From: Pseudomonadota bacterium
Lineage (GTDB): Bacteria > Pseudomonadota > Gammaproteobacteria > Burkholderiales > Burkholderiaceae_C
Direction of reading: 5' to 3'
DNA: 64,000 bases
Assembly (NCBI GenBank): GCA_023442945.1
Contig: JAEZWW010000107.1
Span: 134,447-198,446 of the forward strand
Positions 53,624 through 61,390 of this stretch are shown piece after piece. The position numbers were made by a program, and so were the translations under genes. The notes beneath the pieces were generated by a model, which saw only the letters and a list, made by a program, of their open reading frames with translations, searched no databases and was not told the DNA's origin. Position 1 is the first letter of the stretch; every line of letters starts with the position of its first letter.

Positions 53624-53890
53624 TTAAGCCCGCGCCGCGCGCCAGGCCGCGTACGCCTGCGGCATGCACACCGCGCAAGGCCGGTAGCCCGCCGCAATGG
53701 CCGAGGCTTCGTCGGCAAAGAACACGCGCTGCGGCGCGTAGCCGCCGCGTGCGATCGCGCGCAAGGCCGATCGGCAGTCCAGCCGTCCGTAAATGCGCCC
53801 GCGGCGGTGGCCGCCCAGCGTGCCAGGCACGGCGCTGGCGTAGGGCCGCCCGCCAGGGCCGACAAGTGTCCAGGTGCGCGTCTCAACCAT
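53624..53890 (-). CDS. Small Ada-type metal-binding-domain protein
   Basis: 88 residues from the ATG at 53888-53890. RRGRIYGRLDCRSALR is followed by YAPQRVFFADEASAIAAGYR and PCAVCMP. This resembles the N-terminal zinc domain of Ada, which takes a methyl group from DNA phosphotriesters. Three Cys line up with the ligand pattern (C39, C72, C75); the residue expected as second ligand is Leu43. Standalone domains of this sort are annotated in relatives, with unknown role. It starts 22 bases after the end of the degenerate oxygenase gene and likely shares the ada transcript. Confidence 0.72.
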   Translation of the reverse strand: MVETRTWTLVGPGGRPYASAVPGTLGGHRRGRIYGRLDCRSALRAIARGGYAPQRVFFADEASAIAAGYRPCAVCMPQAYAAWRAARA

Positions 53891-53912
53891 GGTGGGCTGG
53901 GCCGAGGGCGAC

Positions 53913-54632
53913 TTACAGCGCGCTGTGAAAGGACAGCGACAAGCCCACGCGCTGTCCGCTGCGCACCCGCCCCACGGCGTGCCGGACGTTGACCCGGTAC
54001 ACGCCCTGGCTGCCGCGCACCGGGCGCGGGCCGGTGCAGATGACGGCAGCGTCGCCACAGCGCAGCGGCACCACGCTCGGGCGCGACTGCATGCGCGGGC
54101 GCTGCTCGGTCAGGATGAAGGCGCCACCGGTGAAGTCGGCGTCCGGCGCGGACAACAGGCCGACCACCTGCAAGGGGAAGACCAAGCTGCCTTGCGTGTC
54201 CTGGCGCAACGGGATCTCGTCGCCCGGGCCCAGGCGGCTGAAGTGGCTGAGCGGTGTGGTTTGTCCTGCGGCGCGGTTTTGCGCGTCAAAAGCAGTGAGC
54301 GCATCGGGAAAGTCGGACGGCTCGCCCAGCGCTTCGCGCCAGCGGTTGGGAATCGGCACCAGATACCGGTACAAGACCTCACGCCATGCGGCCAGCTGCG
54401 CTGGCAGAGCGCCAGGCTGCGCCGTTGGCGCGTTGCTCAGCAGCAAGCCGGGCGCTGCATCGGCGGCCAGGCGTGCTAGCGCCACGGTGTCTGACAAGAA
54501 CAGGCCGGGGAGCAGCGCGTAGCCGTCGCAGCTCAGTTGCGCCTCGACGCCGGGTGCGTCCCACGCCGCCAGCGCAGCATGTGGGTCGGCCAAGCCGCGT
54601 GTATGTGCCGGCGTGTCCGTCAGCGCGCTCAC
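53913..54632 (-). CDS. 2-oxoglutarate/Fe(II)-oxygenase paralogue with altered iron site
   Basis: 239 residues, same length as the paralogue at 56407-57126. Aligning without gaps around the active site, the facial triad HxD...H becomes R143-Q-D145...H218, so the first His is replaced (codon CGC where the paralogue has CAC). The 2OG-binding Arg228 is kept. Other matches are FPLQ, LLSAP and VVPLR. Loss of one of three iron ligands suggests an inactive or altered enzyme. Its start overlaps the ada stop by four bases (ATGA). Role may be regulatory or structural; the family is prolyl-4-hydroxylase-like rather than AlkB. Confidence 0.75.
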   Translation of the reverse strand: MSALTDTPAHTRGLADPHAALAAWDAPGVEAQLSCDGYALLPGLFLSDTVALARLAADAAPGLLLSNAPTAQPGALPAQLAAWREVLYRYLVPIPNRWREALGEPSDFPDALTAFDAQNRAAGQTTPLSHFSRLGPGDEIPLRQDTQGSLVFPLQVVGLLSAPDADFTGGAFILTEQRPRMQSRPSVVPLRCGDAAVICTGPRPVRGSQGVYRVNVRHAVGRVRSGQRVGLSLSFHSAL

Positions 54633-55702
54633 GCCGTCGCCTCACGCCGCAGCAACTCGCGCTTGCGCGCCACGCCCCAGCGGTAACCCGAGATGTCGCC
54701 ATCGCGCCGCACCACGCGGTGGCAGGGGATGGCGACGGCCAGCGGGTTGGCGCCGCAGGCCTGGGCCACGGCGCGCACCGCCTTGGGCGCGCCGATGCGC
54801 TCGGCGATCTCGGCGTAGCTGGCGGTGCTGCCGGGCGGGATGCTGCCCAGCGCCTGCCACACACGCTGCTGGAAGGCCGTGCCGCGCACGTCCAGCGGCA
54901 GGTTGAGCCCCAGGTGCGGCGCTTCGATGAAACCGACCACCTGCGCCACCAGCTTCTCGAACTCGGCGTTGCCGCCGACCAGCTCGGCCTTGGGGAACTG
55001 GTCCTGCAGATCGCGCAGCAGCCGGTCCGGCTCGTCGCCCAGCAGGATGGCGCACAGGCCCAGCTGGCTTTGCGCCACCAGGATCGCGCCCAGCGCACAG
55101 TCGCCCAACGCAAAGCGGATCACCGCGCCCGCGCCGCCGGCCTGGTAGGCGCGCGGCAGCATGCCCAGCATCTGGTCAGCACCGGCGTAAAAGCGGCTGT
55201 TGGAGCCAAAGCCCGCGTCGTAGATGGCGTCCGTTACTGTGCCATCACCCTGCTGCAAGGCGTCGCGCAGGCGCTGCGCGCGCTGCGCCGCGGCGTAGGC
55301 CTTGGGTGTCAGGCCCGTTTCGGCTTTGAAGACCCGGTGGAAATGGTGCGGGCTTAGGCCGGCGTGGGTGGCCAGGGCGTCCAGCGTGGGTGCCGTATCG
55401 GCGCTGTTGATCTGGCGGCAGGCTTCGGCCACCAGGGCGGCGCGCTCGCTGGCCGCCGCCGTGCGGTCGGCGCGCGCACGGCGGCTGGCGCGGTAGCCCG
55501 CGGCTTCGGCGGCGGCTGGGGTGTCAAAGAACTCGACGTTGTCGCGCCGCGGCAGGCGGCCGTTGGCGCTGGGGCGGCAGTACACACCGGTGGTGCGCAC
55601 GCCATAGACGAAGGCGCCGTCCGCCGCCGCATCGCGCGTGGCGACGGCCTGCCAGCGGGCGTCGTCGCTGCGGTAGGACGTTGAAGTGGTGGACGAGGTC
55701 AT
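54629..55702 (-). CDS. ada: Ada regulator/O6-methylguanine-DNA methyltransferase with degenerate N-terminal zinc site
   Basis: 357 residues from the ATG at 55700-55702. The N-terminal sensor region has GVYCRPS (Cys42, the methyl-accepting Cys), but the other three zinc ligands, expected at 46, 73 and 76 by the 4/31/34 spacing of E. coli Cys38/42/69/72, are Ala, Ser and Ala. An AraC-type DNA-binding domain follows (about 95-180: LDALATHAGLSPHHFHRVFK). The C-terminal methyltransferase domain is intact: IPCHRV with Cys327 and SIPPGSTASYAEIAERIG. So it should repair O6-methylguanine, but normal phosphotriester sensing is doubtful. An inverted Ada-box pair lies upstream. Confidence 0.9.
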   Translation of the reverse strand: MTSSTTSTSYRSDDARWQAVATRDAAADGAFVYGVRTTGVYCRPSANGRLPRRDNVEFFDTPAAAEAAGYRASRRARADRTAAASERAALVAEACRQINSADTAPTLDALATHAGLSPHHFHRVFKAETGLTPKAYAAAQRAQRLRDALQQGDGTVTDAIYDAGFGSNSRFYAGADQMLGMLPRAYQAGGAGAVIRFALGDCALGAILVAQSQLGLCAILLGDEPDRLLRDLQDQFPKAELVGGNAEFEKLVAQVVGFIEAPHLGLNLPLDVRGTAFQQRVWQALGSIPPGSTASYAEIAERIGAPKAVRAVAQACGANPLAVAIPCHRVVRRDGDISGYRWGVARKRELLRREATA

Positions 55703-55742
55703 GGTGGAGCTCGCAAACGATGAAGGATGAAATGAGGTGTTC

Positions 55743-55792
55743 AGCGTAGAGAGAAAATCAATCGCAAGCATTCCGCTTCTTGCGATTGAATT
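55743..55792 (-). promoter_or_regulatory. Ada-box operator and promoter of ada
   Basis: On the minus strand AATTCAATCGCAAG (55779-55792) fits the Ada-box rule AAT-N6-GCAA. A -10-like TACGCT begins at 55748, 32 bases after the last base of GCAA. On the opposite strand TCAATCGCAAG (55758-55768) repeats the box in inverted orientation, giving an 11-bp palindromic pair with a 10-bp gap. Confidence 0.72.
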
Positions 55793-55824
55793 AAATCTGG
55801 GTTCACCAGTGGGTGAGCGATGGG

Positions 55825-56370
55825 TCAAAACCCCGGTAGCGTGGCGGTCTGGGGCGCATCGGCCAGGGCGTGTTCGTGCACCAGCAGCCAGCGCTTGCGC
55901 TCAAGCCCCCAGGCATAACCGCGCAGGCTGCCGTCGCTGGCGAGCACGCGGTGGCAGGGGACGATCAGCGCGACCGGGTTGGCCGCGTTGGCGGCGCCCA
56001 CGTCAATGGCGGCGCGCGGGTCCTGCAGGCCGAGCGAGCGCGCCAATTGCCCGTACGACACCGTGCGCCCGGCCGGAATGCGCCGCAGCGCTGCCCAGAC
56101 TTGTTCCTGCAGCGCGTCGCCCTGGGTGTGCACCGGCACAGCGTCCAGCGCGGCCCAGTCGCCGTCAAAGTAGCGGGCGAGCGCGTCGGCCACGCTCGCG
56201 GGCGCCGGCCCCGCACGCAGCTCGCCTTCCGCCGCGCCAAAACCCATGCGCCGGCGCGCGGGCGACAGCCCTTCGATGAAGTCCAGCGCGTGGACGCGGC
56301 CTTGTGCGTCGGTGATCAGGCGCAGTGGACCTTGGGGCGATTCGAGTTGGCTGAGGATGAAGGTGTTCAT
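55825..56370 (-). CDS. ogt: Methylated-DNA-protein cysteine methyltransferase
   Basis: 181 residues. Suicide repair of O6-alkylguanine. Conserved QEQVWAALRRIPAGRTVSYG helix-turn-helix region and IVPCHRV active-site Cys, then GYAWGLERKRWLL. Duplicates the C-terminal activity of Ada. It lies 36 bases after the functional-looking 2OG oxygenase and is likely in the same operon. Confidence 0.94.
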   Translation of the reverse strand: MNTFILSQLESPQGPLRLITDAQGRVHALDFIEGLSPARRRMGFGAAEGELRAGPAPASVADALARYFDGDWAALDAVPVHTQGDALQEQVWAALRRIPAGRTVSYGQLARSLGLQDPRAAIDVGAANAANPVALIVPCHRVLASDGSLRGYAWGLERKRWLLVHEHALADAPQTATLPGF

Positions 56371-56406
56371 GGTGGACTCCTTGAAGCAAAGAAGGTGGAC
56401 ACGCCA

Positions 56407-57126
56407 TCAGCGCGCGTCGTGAAAGATCACGCCCACCGTGTGGCGCTGCCCCTGCCGCACTGCGCTGACGCCATGGCGCAGCTGCGCGCGCCGCCAGCCA
56501 GCGCGTCGGCCGGGCACGGGCCGTTCATTGACGGTGAAAACCACGCCGTCGCCCTGGCGCAGCGGCACCACGTCGGCGCGTTGGCCGTCGCTGGTGCGCT
56601 CGGTCATGACGAATTCACCACCGCTGAAGTCGCGCCCGGGCGCCGACAGCAGGATGGCCAGCTGCAGCGGAAAGACATGGTCGCCGTACAAGTCCTGGTG
56701 CAGGCAGTTGTGGTCGCCCGCGCCGTAACGCAGCAACAGCGGTGTCGGCCGCGTTTGCCCGGCCGCGTGACAGCGCGCCAGGAATTCAGGCAGCTCGGCC
56801 GGGTAGCGCACCGGCAAGCTCAGCCGCGCCTGCCACACGTTGGCGATGCGCGCCAGTGGCGGGTACAGCGCGTGGCGCAGCCGCTCGATCACCGGTGGCA
56901 GGGGGTAGGCGAAGTACTGGTATTCCCCGCGCCCAAAGCCGTGCCGCGCCATCACGATGCGGCTGCGAAAGTGCCGTGGCGTGTCGTACAGGGCGGCCAG
57001 CGCCGCGCAGTCGCCGGGCGACAGCAGGCCGGGCAACAGGGCCCAGCCTTCGGCGTCCAGGCTTTCGGCCAGGCGACTTTCGTCCCAAACGGGGGCGGTG
57101 TTCTCAAGCTTGGGTGCGGTCGACAT
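56407..57126 (-). CDS. 2-oxoglutarate/Fe(II)-dependent oxygenase, intact triad
   Basis: 239 residues. Double-stranded beta-helix: HQD triad at His143/Asp145, distal His218 in RRAQLRHGVS, and Arg228 for 2OG. LLLRYGAGDHNCLHQD and GDHVFPLQLAILLSAP belong to the prolyl-4-hydroxylase-like branch, not the AlkB branch. Context (upstream Ada box, followed by ogt) suggests a DNA- or RNA-alkylation or protein-demethylation role, but the substrate is unknown. Upstream start signals are weak (no Shine-Dalgarno). Paralogue of the altered gene at 53913. Confidence 0.82.
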   Translation of the reverse strand: MSTAPKLENTAPVWDESRLAESLDAEGWALLPGLLSPGDCAALAALYDTPRHFRSRIVMARHGFGRGEYQYFAYPLPPVIERLRHALYPPLARIANVWQARLSLPVRYPAELPEFLARCHAAGQTRPTPLLLRYGAGDHNCLHQDLYGDHVFPLQLAILLSAPGRDFSGGEFVMTERTSDGQRADVVPLRQGDGVVFTVNERPVPGRRAGWRRAQLRHGVSAVRQGQRHTVGVIFHDAR

Positions 57127-57160
57127 GGGAGGTCAGCGGTGGGTTGAAGGCCATGACCGC

Positions 57161-57210
57161 ACTCTAGGCACCGCTCACCGCGCGCGCACCCTTATCCTTG
57201 CGATTGAATT
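57161..57210 (-). promoter_or_regulatory. Ada-box operator and promoter of the oxygenase-ogt operon
   Basis: Minus-strand AATTCAATCGCAAG (57197-57210), identical to the ada box, and TAGAGT beginning at 57166, again 32 bases after the end of GCAA. TAGAGT is followed after 6 nt by an ATG (57154) opening a 16-codon ORF that overlaps the oxygenase start out of frame. Confidence 0.72.
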
Positions 57211-57276
57211 CGATCCACGCGATCGCCAGCGCCAAGGCTTCCGGCGGCACGTCAGGCGCCTGTCGGACCCGCGCGG

Positions 57277-57282
57277 GATAAT
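57277..57282 (+). promoter_or_regulatory. -10-like element for leaderless dusA mRNA
   Basis: GATAAT, six nucleotides before the ATG; no -35 and no Shine-Dalgarno. Confidence 0.42.
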
Positions 57283-57288
57283 TGGCCC

Positions 57289-58311
57289 ATGTCCCTCACG
57301 CCCGGTTCGACCGTCACCGCTTCCGATGTCAGCCCCTGGCGCCTGTCCGTCGCGCCCATGTTGGACTGGACCGATCGCCACTGCCGCTACTTCCACCGCC
57401 TGCTGACGCGCCGCACCCTGCTGTACACCGAGATGGTGAACGCCGGCGGCATCCTGTACGGCGGGACCGAGCGGCACCTGCGCTTCAACGCCGAAGAGCA
57501 TCCGGTTGCCCTGCAGCTGGGCGGCAGCGAGCCCGACCGGCTGGCCGCTGCGGCGCGCCTGGCCGAAGCATGGGGTTACGACGAGGTCAACCTGAACTGC
57601 GGCTGCCCCAGCGAGCGCGTGCAGCGCGGCGCGTTTGGCGCCTGCCTGATGGCCGAGCCACAGCTGGTGGCCGACGGCGTCAAAGCCATGCTGGACGTGG
57701 TCAGCCTGCCCGTCACCGTCAAGCACCGTATCGGCATCGATAAGGAAGAAAGCTACGACTTCGTGCGCGACTTTGTCGGCGCCGTGGCTGACGCGGGCTG
57801 CCAAGTCTTCATCGTCCACGCCCGCAACGCCTGGCTGAAGGGCCTGAGCCCCAAGGAAAACCGCGAGATCCCACCGCTGCGCTACCCGCTGGTGCACCGG
57901 TTGAAGCAGGACTTCCCAAACCTGACCATCGCCATCAACGGCGGCCTGACCACCGACGAGCAGATCACCGAACAGCTGCAGCACGTCGACGGCGTGATGC
58001 TGGGGCGCGAGGCTTACCACCGCCCCTGGCTGATGGCGGGCTGGGACGCGCGCTTTTTTGGCGACGCGCCCAACGCGCTGACACCGGACGAGGTCGAAGC
58101 CGCCATGGTCGAGTACATGGCGCGTGAAGCGGCGCTGCACGGCACCGGCTGGTACGCCATCGCGCGCCACATGCTGGGCCTGCACCACGGCCGCCGCGGT
58201 GCGCGCCTGTGGCGCCAGGTCTGGAGCGACCACAAGCTCAAGGACCTGCCCGCGCGCGAGGTGTGGATGCGCGCGCGCATCCACCTGGCTGAAGATCCCG
58301 TACCGGCCTGA
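57289..58311 (+). CDS. dusA: tRNA-dihydrouridine(20/20a) synthase
   Basis: 340 residues. FMN enzyme. SVAPMLDWTDRHCRYFHRLL, TEMVNAGGILYG, LNCGCPSERVQRGAFGACLM with catalytic Cys, VKHRIGIDKEESYDF, and INGGLTTDEQI match DusA. Second Dus gene in the window besides dusC. Divergent from the oxygenase-ogt operon; possible leaderless start. Confidence 0.94.
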   Translation: MSLTPGSTVTASDVSPWRLSVAPMLDWTDRHCRYFHRLLTRRTLLYTEMVNAGGILYGGTERHLRFNAEEHPVALQLGGSEPDRLAAAARLAEAWGYDEVNLNCGCPSERVQRGAFGACLMAEPQLVADGVKAMLDVVSLPVTVKHRIGIDKEESYDFVRDFVGAVADAGCQVFIVHARNAWLKGLSPKENREIPPLRYPLVHRLKQDFPNLTIAINGGLTTDEQITEQLQHVDGVMLGREAYHRPWLMAGWDARFFGDAPNALTPDEVEAAMVEYMAREAALHGTGWYAIARHMLGLHHGRRGARLWRQVWSDHKLKDLPAREVWMRARIHLAEDPVPA

Positions 58312-58682
58312 ACGCGGCGCCGCGTTCATCTGGCCGGTGAGCGTCTGGCTGGATCAGGATATCGGCGCCCAGCGCCGCGGGCCAGGCCGTCCGAGCGTGA
58401 GCCACGCGAAAAAACAGCGCCGGTACACCGTTGGCGTCGCGGCGATCGGCCGTTCAAAGCGCAGGAGCGGGTTGGGTCGCCGCCCAAGCGGGGGAAGCGC
58501 GACGCGCCGCGGTCCATAGGTCCCATCCAGCGGTCAACCGCTTTCGCGCGGGGTGCAGGCCAGGGCAGTCAGCGCCCACCCGTCGATTTGTCTGCACTGC
58601 GCATCAGCAACTCTCCTACACAGTACCGGTATGAGTTTGTTAACAATCGATTGCAACTGTTGGACTTCTGCTGTCACCCGCC
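58312..58682. other. Non-coding gap
   Basis: 371 bases without a credible gene. The first 300 are GC-rich without clear structure. An AT-richer island at about 58618-58660 (GAGTTTGTTAACAATCGATT) may hold a promoter for the next gene, but no -10/-35 pair is convincing. Confidence 0.5.
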
Positions 58683-59132
58683 ATGTCCGCCACCCTTGCT
58701 CAACAGCCGCGCTTCCCGCCGCGGGTCGTGCAACTGCTGGCCATGTTTGTTGACACCGCCTCCGCGCAGGCGGCGGTGCCGGAGCTGGAGGCTGTGCCCG
58801 GCGTGCGCTGGGTGCGCGTGGTCAAGCCGCAGGCGATCCTGCGCTCGGTCGCTGCGCACGAGGCCTATGGCGACGCTGCGGCGCTCCACGCCGATCTGCC
58901 GGGCTACGTCCAGAAGGTGGCGACGCTGGCGCGGGCCGAGCGCGCGGGCCTGCTGGTCGATTGCGACGGTGCGGACGCCGCCGCCGTGGCGCGGGCCCTG
59001 TGCGCTGGCGACGCGCTGCTGGCCTTCACCGCCGGCGCCCACGGTGTGCGCGAGCTGCCGCTGACGCCGTCCGCGCTCCACCCGCCGCCGCGCTCCGTCC
59101 AACCGCCTGAGCCCTGGCGACACGCGGCCTGA
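58683..59132 (+). CDS. Unknown small protein, related to the gene at 59444
   Basis: 149 residues, soluble, no recognised family. Contains LLAMFVDTASAQAAVPELEA and AGLLVDCDGADAAAVARAL, both lining up with the next gene's MFNSADEAHAAVARAAK and AGVLIDMQGASVDDVGAAL. The C-terminus is Pro-rich. A ferredoxin-like or general-stress-protein-like alpha-beta fold is possible. No Shine-Dalgarno found. Confidence 0.6.
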   Translation: MSATLAQQPRFPPRVVQLLAMFVDTASAQAAVPELEAVPGVRWVRVVKPQAILRSVAAHEAYGDAAALHADLPGYVQKVATLARAERAGLLVDCDGADAAAVARALCAGDALLAFTAGAHGVRELPLTPSALHPPPRSVQPPEPWRHAA

Positions 59133-59149
59133 AGCGCCGCCTTTTTTAA

Positions 59150-59205
59150 CAAAATCGACTGCTTGCCTAACTGCCATCAGCGCGGGATGCTACAAAACTG
59201 GTAGC
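59150..59205 (+). repeat. Dispersed palindromic repeat, copy 19
   Basis: Weak copy: ACTGCCATCAGCGCGGGATGC, and GGTAGC at the end. Bases 59206-59443 hold nothing else recognised. Confidence 0.55.
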
Positions 59206-59443
59206 TTTCTCCGAGGACGGAAACGCCCTGCGCAGCAGTGCGCTGGCCCGCTGCTGACCACCGCTTGGCGGCGGACCCTGTGGCGTCCCACTGCCTGCGG
59301 CCAGCCGGTTGGGTGGGTGCGGCGCGTGCCCGGGGCCGGCGCTTTCCGGCCACGCGGTGATGAAGCACACCTTGCATCTGCACACACTTGAGATGGCGCG
59401 GCGGGTTGACCATGGGTCCGTGTTCCACCCCAGGAGAGTTGTC

Positions 59444-59881
59444 ATGGCGAGCTTTCAGGCAGACCCGGGCCATTTCACGGTTGGCGGGGCCTATTACCCG
59501 ACCGGCAAGGTGTTCGCGATGTTCAACAGCGCGGACGAGGCGCACGCGGCGGTAGCGCGCGCCGCCAAAGTGGCGAAGGTGGGCGAGGTGCGCTACCTGC
59601 CGCCCGAGGCGATCGTCCAGGCCTTTGCCGAGCGCACGGAGTCGGTCGGCGGCATGCCGTCGGTGGGGCGTGAAGACCAGTTCATGCTGCGCTACGTCGA
59701 GTTGGCCAAGGAAGGCAAGGCCGGGGTGCTGATCGACATGCAAGGCGCCTCGGTCGATGACGTGGGCGCCGCGCTAGCTGCTGCGGGGGCAGTGCTGGCG
59801 TACTACTACCGCACGCTGGTGATTGAGGAGCTGGTACAGACCTCGACCCACGCTGACGAGGTGGCGGCCGGCAAGCTGTGA
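59444..59881 (+). CDS. Unknown small stress-type protein
   Basis: 145 residues from the ATG at 59444, with CAGGAGAG upstream. Segments GKVFAMFNSADEAHAAVARA, YLPPEAIVQAFAERTE and YVELAKEGKAGVLIDMQG. The pattern (two alpha-beta units) resembles general-stress proteins that modulate redox, but no family can be assigned. Paralogue-like partner of the gene at 58683. Confidence 0.68.
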   Translation: MASFQADPGHFTVGGAYYPTGKVFAMFNSADEAHAAVARAAKVAKVGEVRYLPPEAIVQAFAERTESVGGMPSVGREDQFMLRYVELAKEGKAGVLIDMQGASVDDVGAALAAAGAVLAYYYRTLVIEELVQTSTHADEVAAGKL

Positions 59882-59895
59882 CGGCACCGGCGCCA

Positions 59896-59961
59896 GCGTT
59901 TTGAGGGAAATTGGCCGCTGGCCCTACAACCACCTGCGCGACCAGCTATGCGAACGATAGC
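59896..59961 (+). repeat. Dispersed palindromic repeat, copy 20
   Basis: GCGTTTTGAGG, GGCCGCTGGCCCTACAACC, ACCTGCGCGACCAGCTAT and GATAGC. Full length. Confidence 0.87.
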
Positions 59962-60122
59962 GACTGGCGGGTAGGGCCGGCGCTGAAGGGCCGGGTATTC
60001 GGCCATTGATCAGGGGTCGCACGACGCCAGGGCCGTTTCCGCCAGGCAGCAACAGGCCGCTGCGCGGTGAGATCTGCACCGCCAGATCCGTGCCGCCGGG
60101 TCGCCACGCCGGGGCTCGCCCA

Positions 60123-61103
60123 CTACCCCCTGCGCCAGTGCGCCTGCATGCGCGGCCACAGCACGTTGATCGTCAGGCCGCCGATCACCAGCAGCGCCGC
60201 CGCGATCTTCCAGCCTGGCAGCGATTCGCCCAGCCACAGCGCGGACGAGCCCATGCCGAACACCGGCACCAGCAGCGCCATGGGCGTCACGCTGGCCGCC
60301 GGGTAGCGTGCCAGCAGCCAAGACCACACGCCGTAGCCAAACAGCGTGTTGCCCGCCGCCTGCCACAGCACGGCGGCCCAGGTCGCCCAGTCCGATGCGG
60401 CCAGACCTGCGCGGATCGCCGGCCAGCCTTCCAGCCCCAGCGATAGCAGCAACAAGGGCGGCACGGCGAACAGGCTGGACCACACCACGTAGCCCAGCGC
60501 GTCCACCCGCCCGGCGGCGCGGCTGACGATGTTGCCGGCCGCCCAGGACATGGCCGCCAGCAGGATCAGCACCAGGCCCAGCGGCGTGATGGACGCGCCG
60601 TCCGTCACCGCGTGCCAGCCGATCAGCGCGATGCCCGCCACCGCCAGCCCCATGGCCAGCACCTGAAAGCCACGCACGCGCTCGCCGCTCATCGCCATCG
60701 CCAGGCCGATGGTGAAGAACACCTGGATCTGGATCACCAGCGACGCCAGCCCGGGCGAGATGTACCGCGTCATTGCAATGAACAGCAGGCCAAACTGCCC
60801 CACGCCGATCAGGATGCCGAACGCCGCCAGGTTGCGCCAGCTCGCCTTGGGCCGCGGGATCAGCCACAGCGCCGGCAGCGCCGCCAGCGCAAAGCGCAGC
60901 GTGGCCAGCAGCAGTGGCGGCAGGTGCGCCAACGCCACCTTGATGACCGGGAAATTGGTGCCCCACACGGCCACCACCGCCACCGCGAGCAGCAGGTGGC
61001 GCAGGGGCAGGGCGCCACTGTGCGGGGCAGCGGAGGCGGCGGACGGGTGGGCGGCGGGCGTGGCCGGGTCGGAGGCCAGCGCGGCGGAGTCGGAGGGTTT
61101 CAT
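60123..61103 (-). CDS. EamA/DMT-superfamily transporter
   Basis: 326 residues with ten predicted helices in two EamA halves (LLLAVAVVAVWGTNFPVIK starts helix 1; second half from about 180). WGTNFPVIKVALAHLPPLL is the typical entry motif of RhaT/EamA exporters of amino acids or metabolites. Substrate unknown. Divergent from the glutaminase gene across repeat copy 21, which may hint at glutamine-family amino acids but is weak evidence. Confidence 0.88.
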   Translation of the reverse strand: MKPSDSAALASDPATPAAHPSAASAAPHSGALPLRHLLLAVAVVAVWGTNFPVIKVALAHLPPLLLATLRFALAALPALWLIPRPKASWRNLAAFGILIGVGQFGLLFIAMTRYISPGLASLVIQIQVFFTIGLAMAMSGERVRGFQVLAMGLAVAGIALIGWHAVTDGASITPLGLVLILLAAMSWAAGNIVSRAAGRVDALGYVVWSSLFAVPPLLLLSLGLEGWPAIRAGLAASDWATWAAVLWQAAGNTLFGYGVWSWLLARYPAASVTPMALLVPVFGMGSSALWLGESLPGWKIAAALLVIGGLTINVLWPRMQAHWRRG

Positions 61104-61190
61104 CGTGGGCGGATTGTGCGGCCTGCGCCCGCGCCGCGCCGGCGTCGGGGTTTGGTCGGCGCGCGGTGGCGCCCCGGTTGAACGTAGACA

Positions 61191-61247
61191 GCAAAATAGG
61201 CCCCTGGCCCCACAACCATCAGCGCGGGCCGCTATGGATGGTGTAGC
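61191..61247 (+). repeat. Dispersed palindromic repeat, copy 21
   Basis: CCCTGGCCCCACAACCATCA and GCGCGGGCCGCTAT; drifted ending GTAGCGC. In a divergent gap. Confidence 0.75.
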
Positions 61248-61390
61248 GCTTGACGGACAATCGTGGGCGTTTGGCCAGCGCCGCGGGACGGGCTGCGGCG
61301 CGCGCGGTGGCGCCGCCGCGCAGGCGGCGCGTCGCTGGCGGCCACAATCGGCGCTTCCATCGCCTTCTTCCACCGCAACCGCGACCGCCC

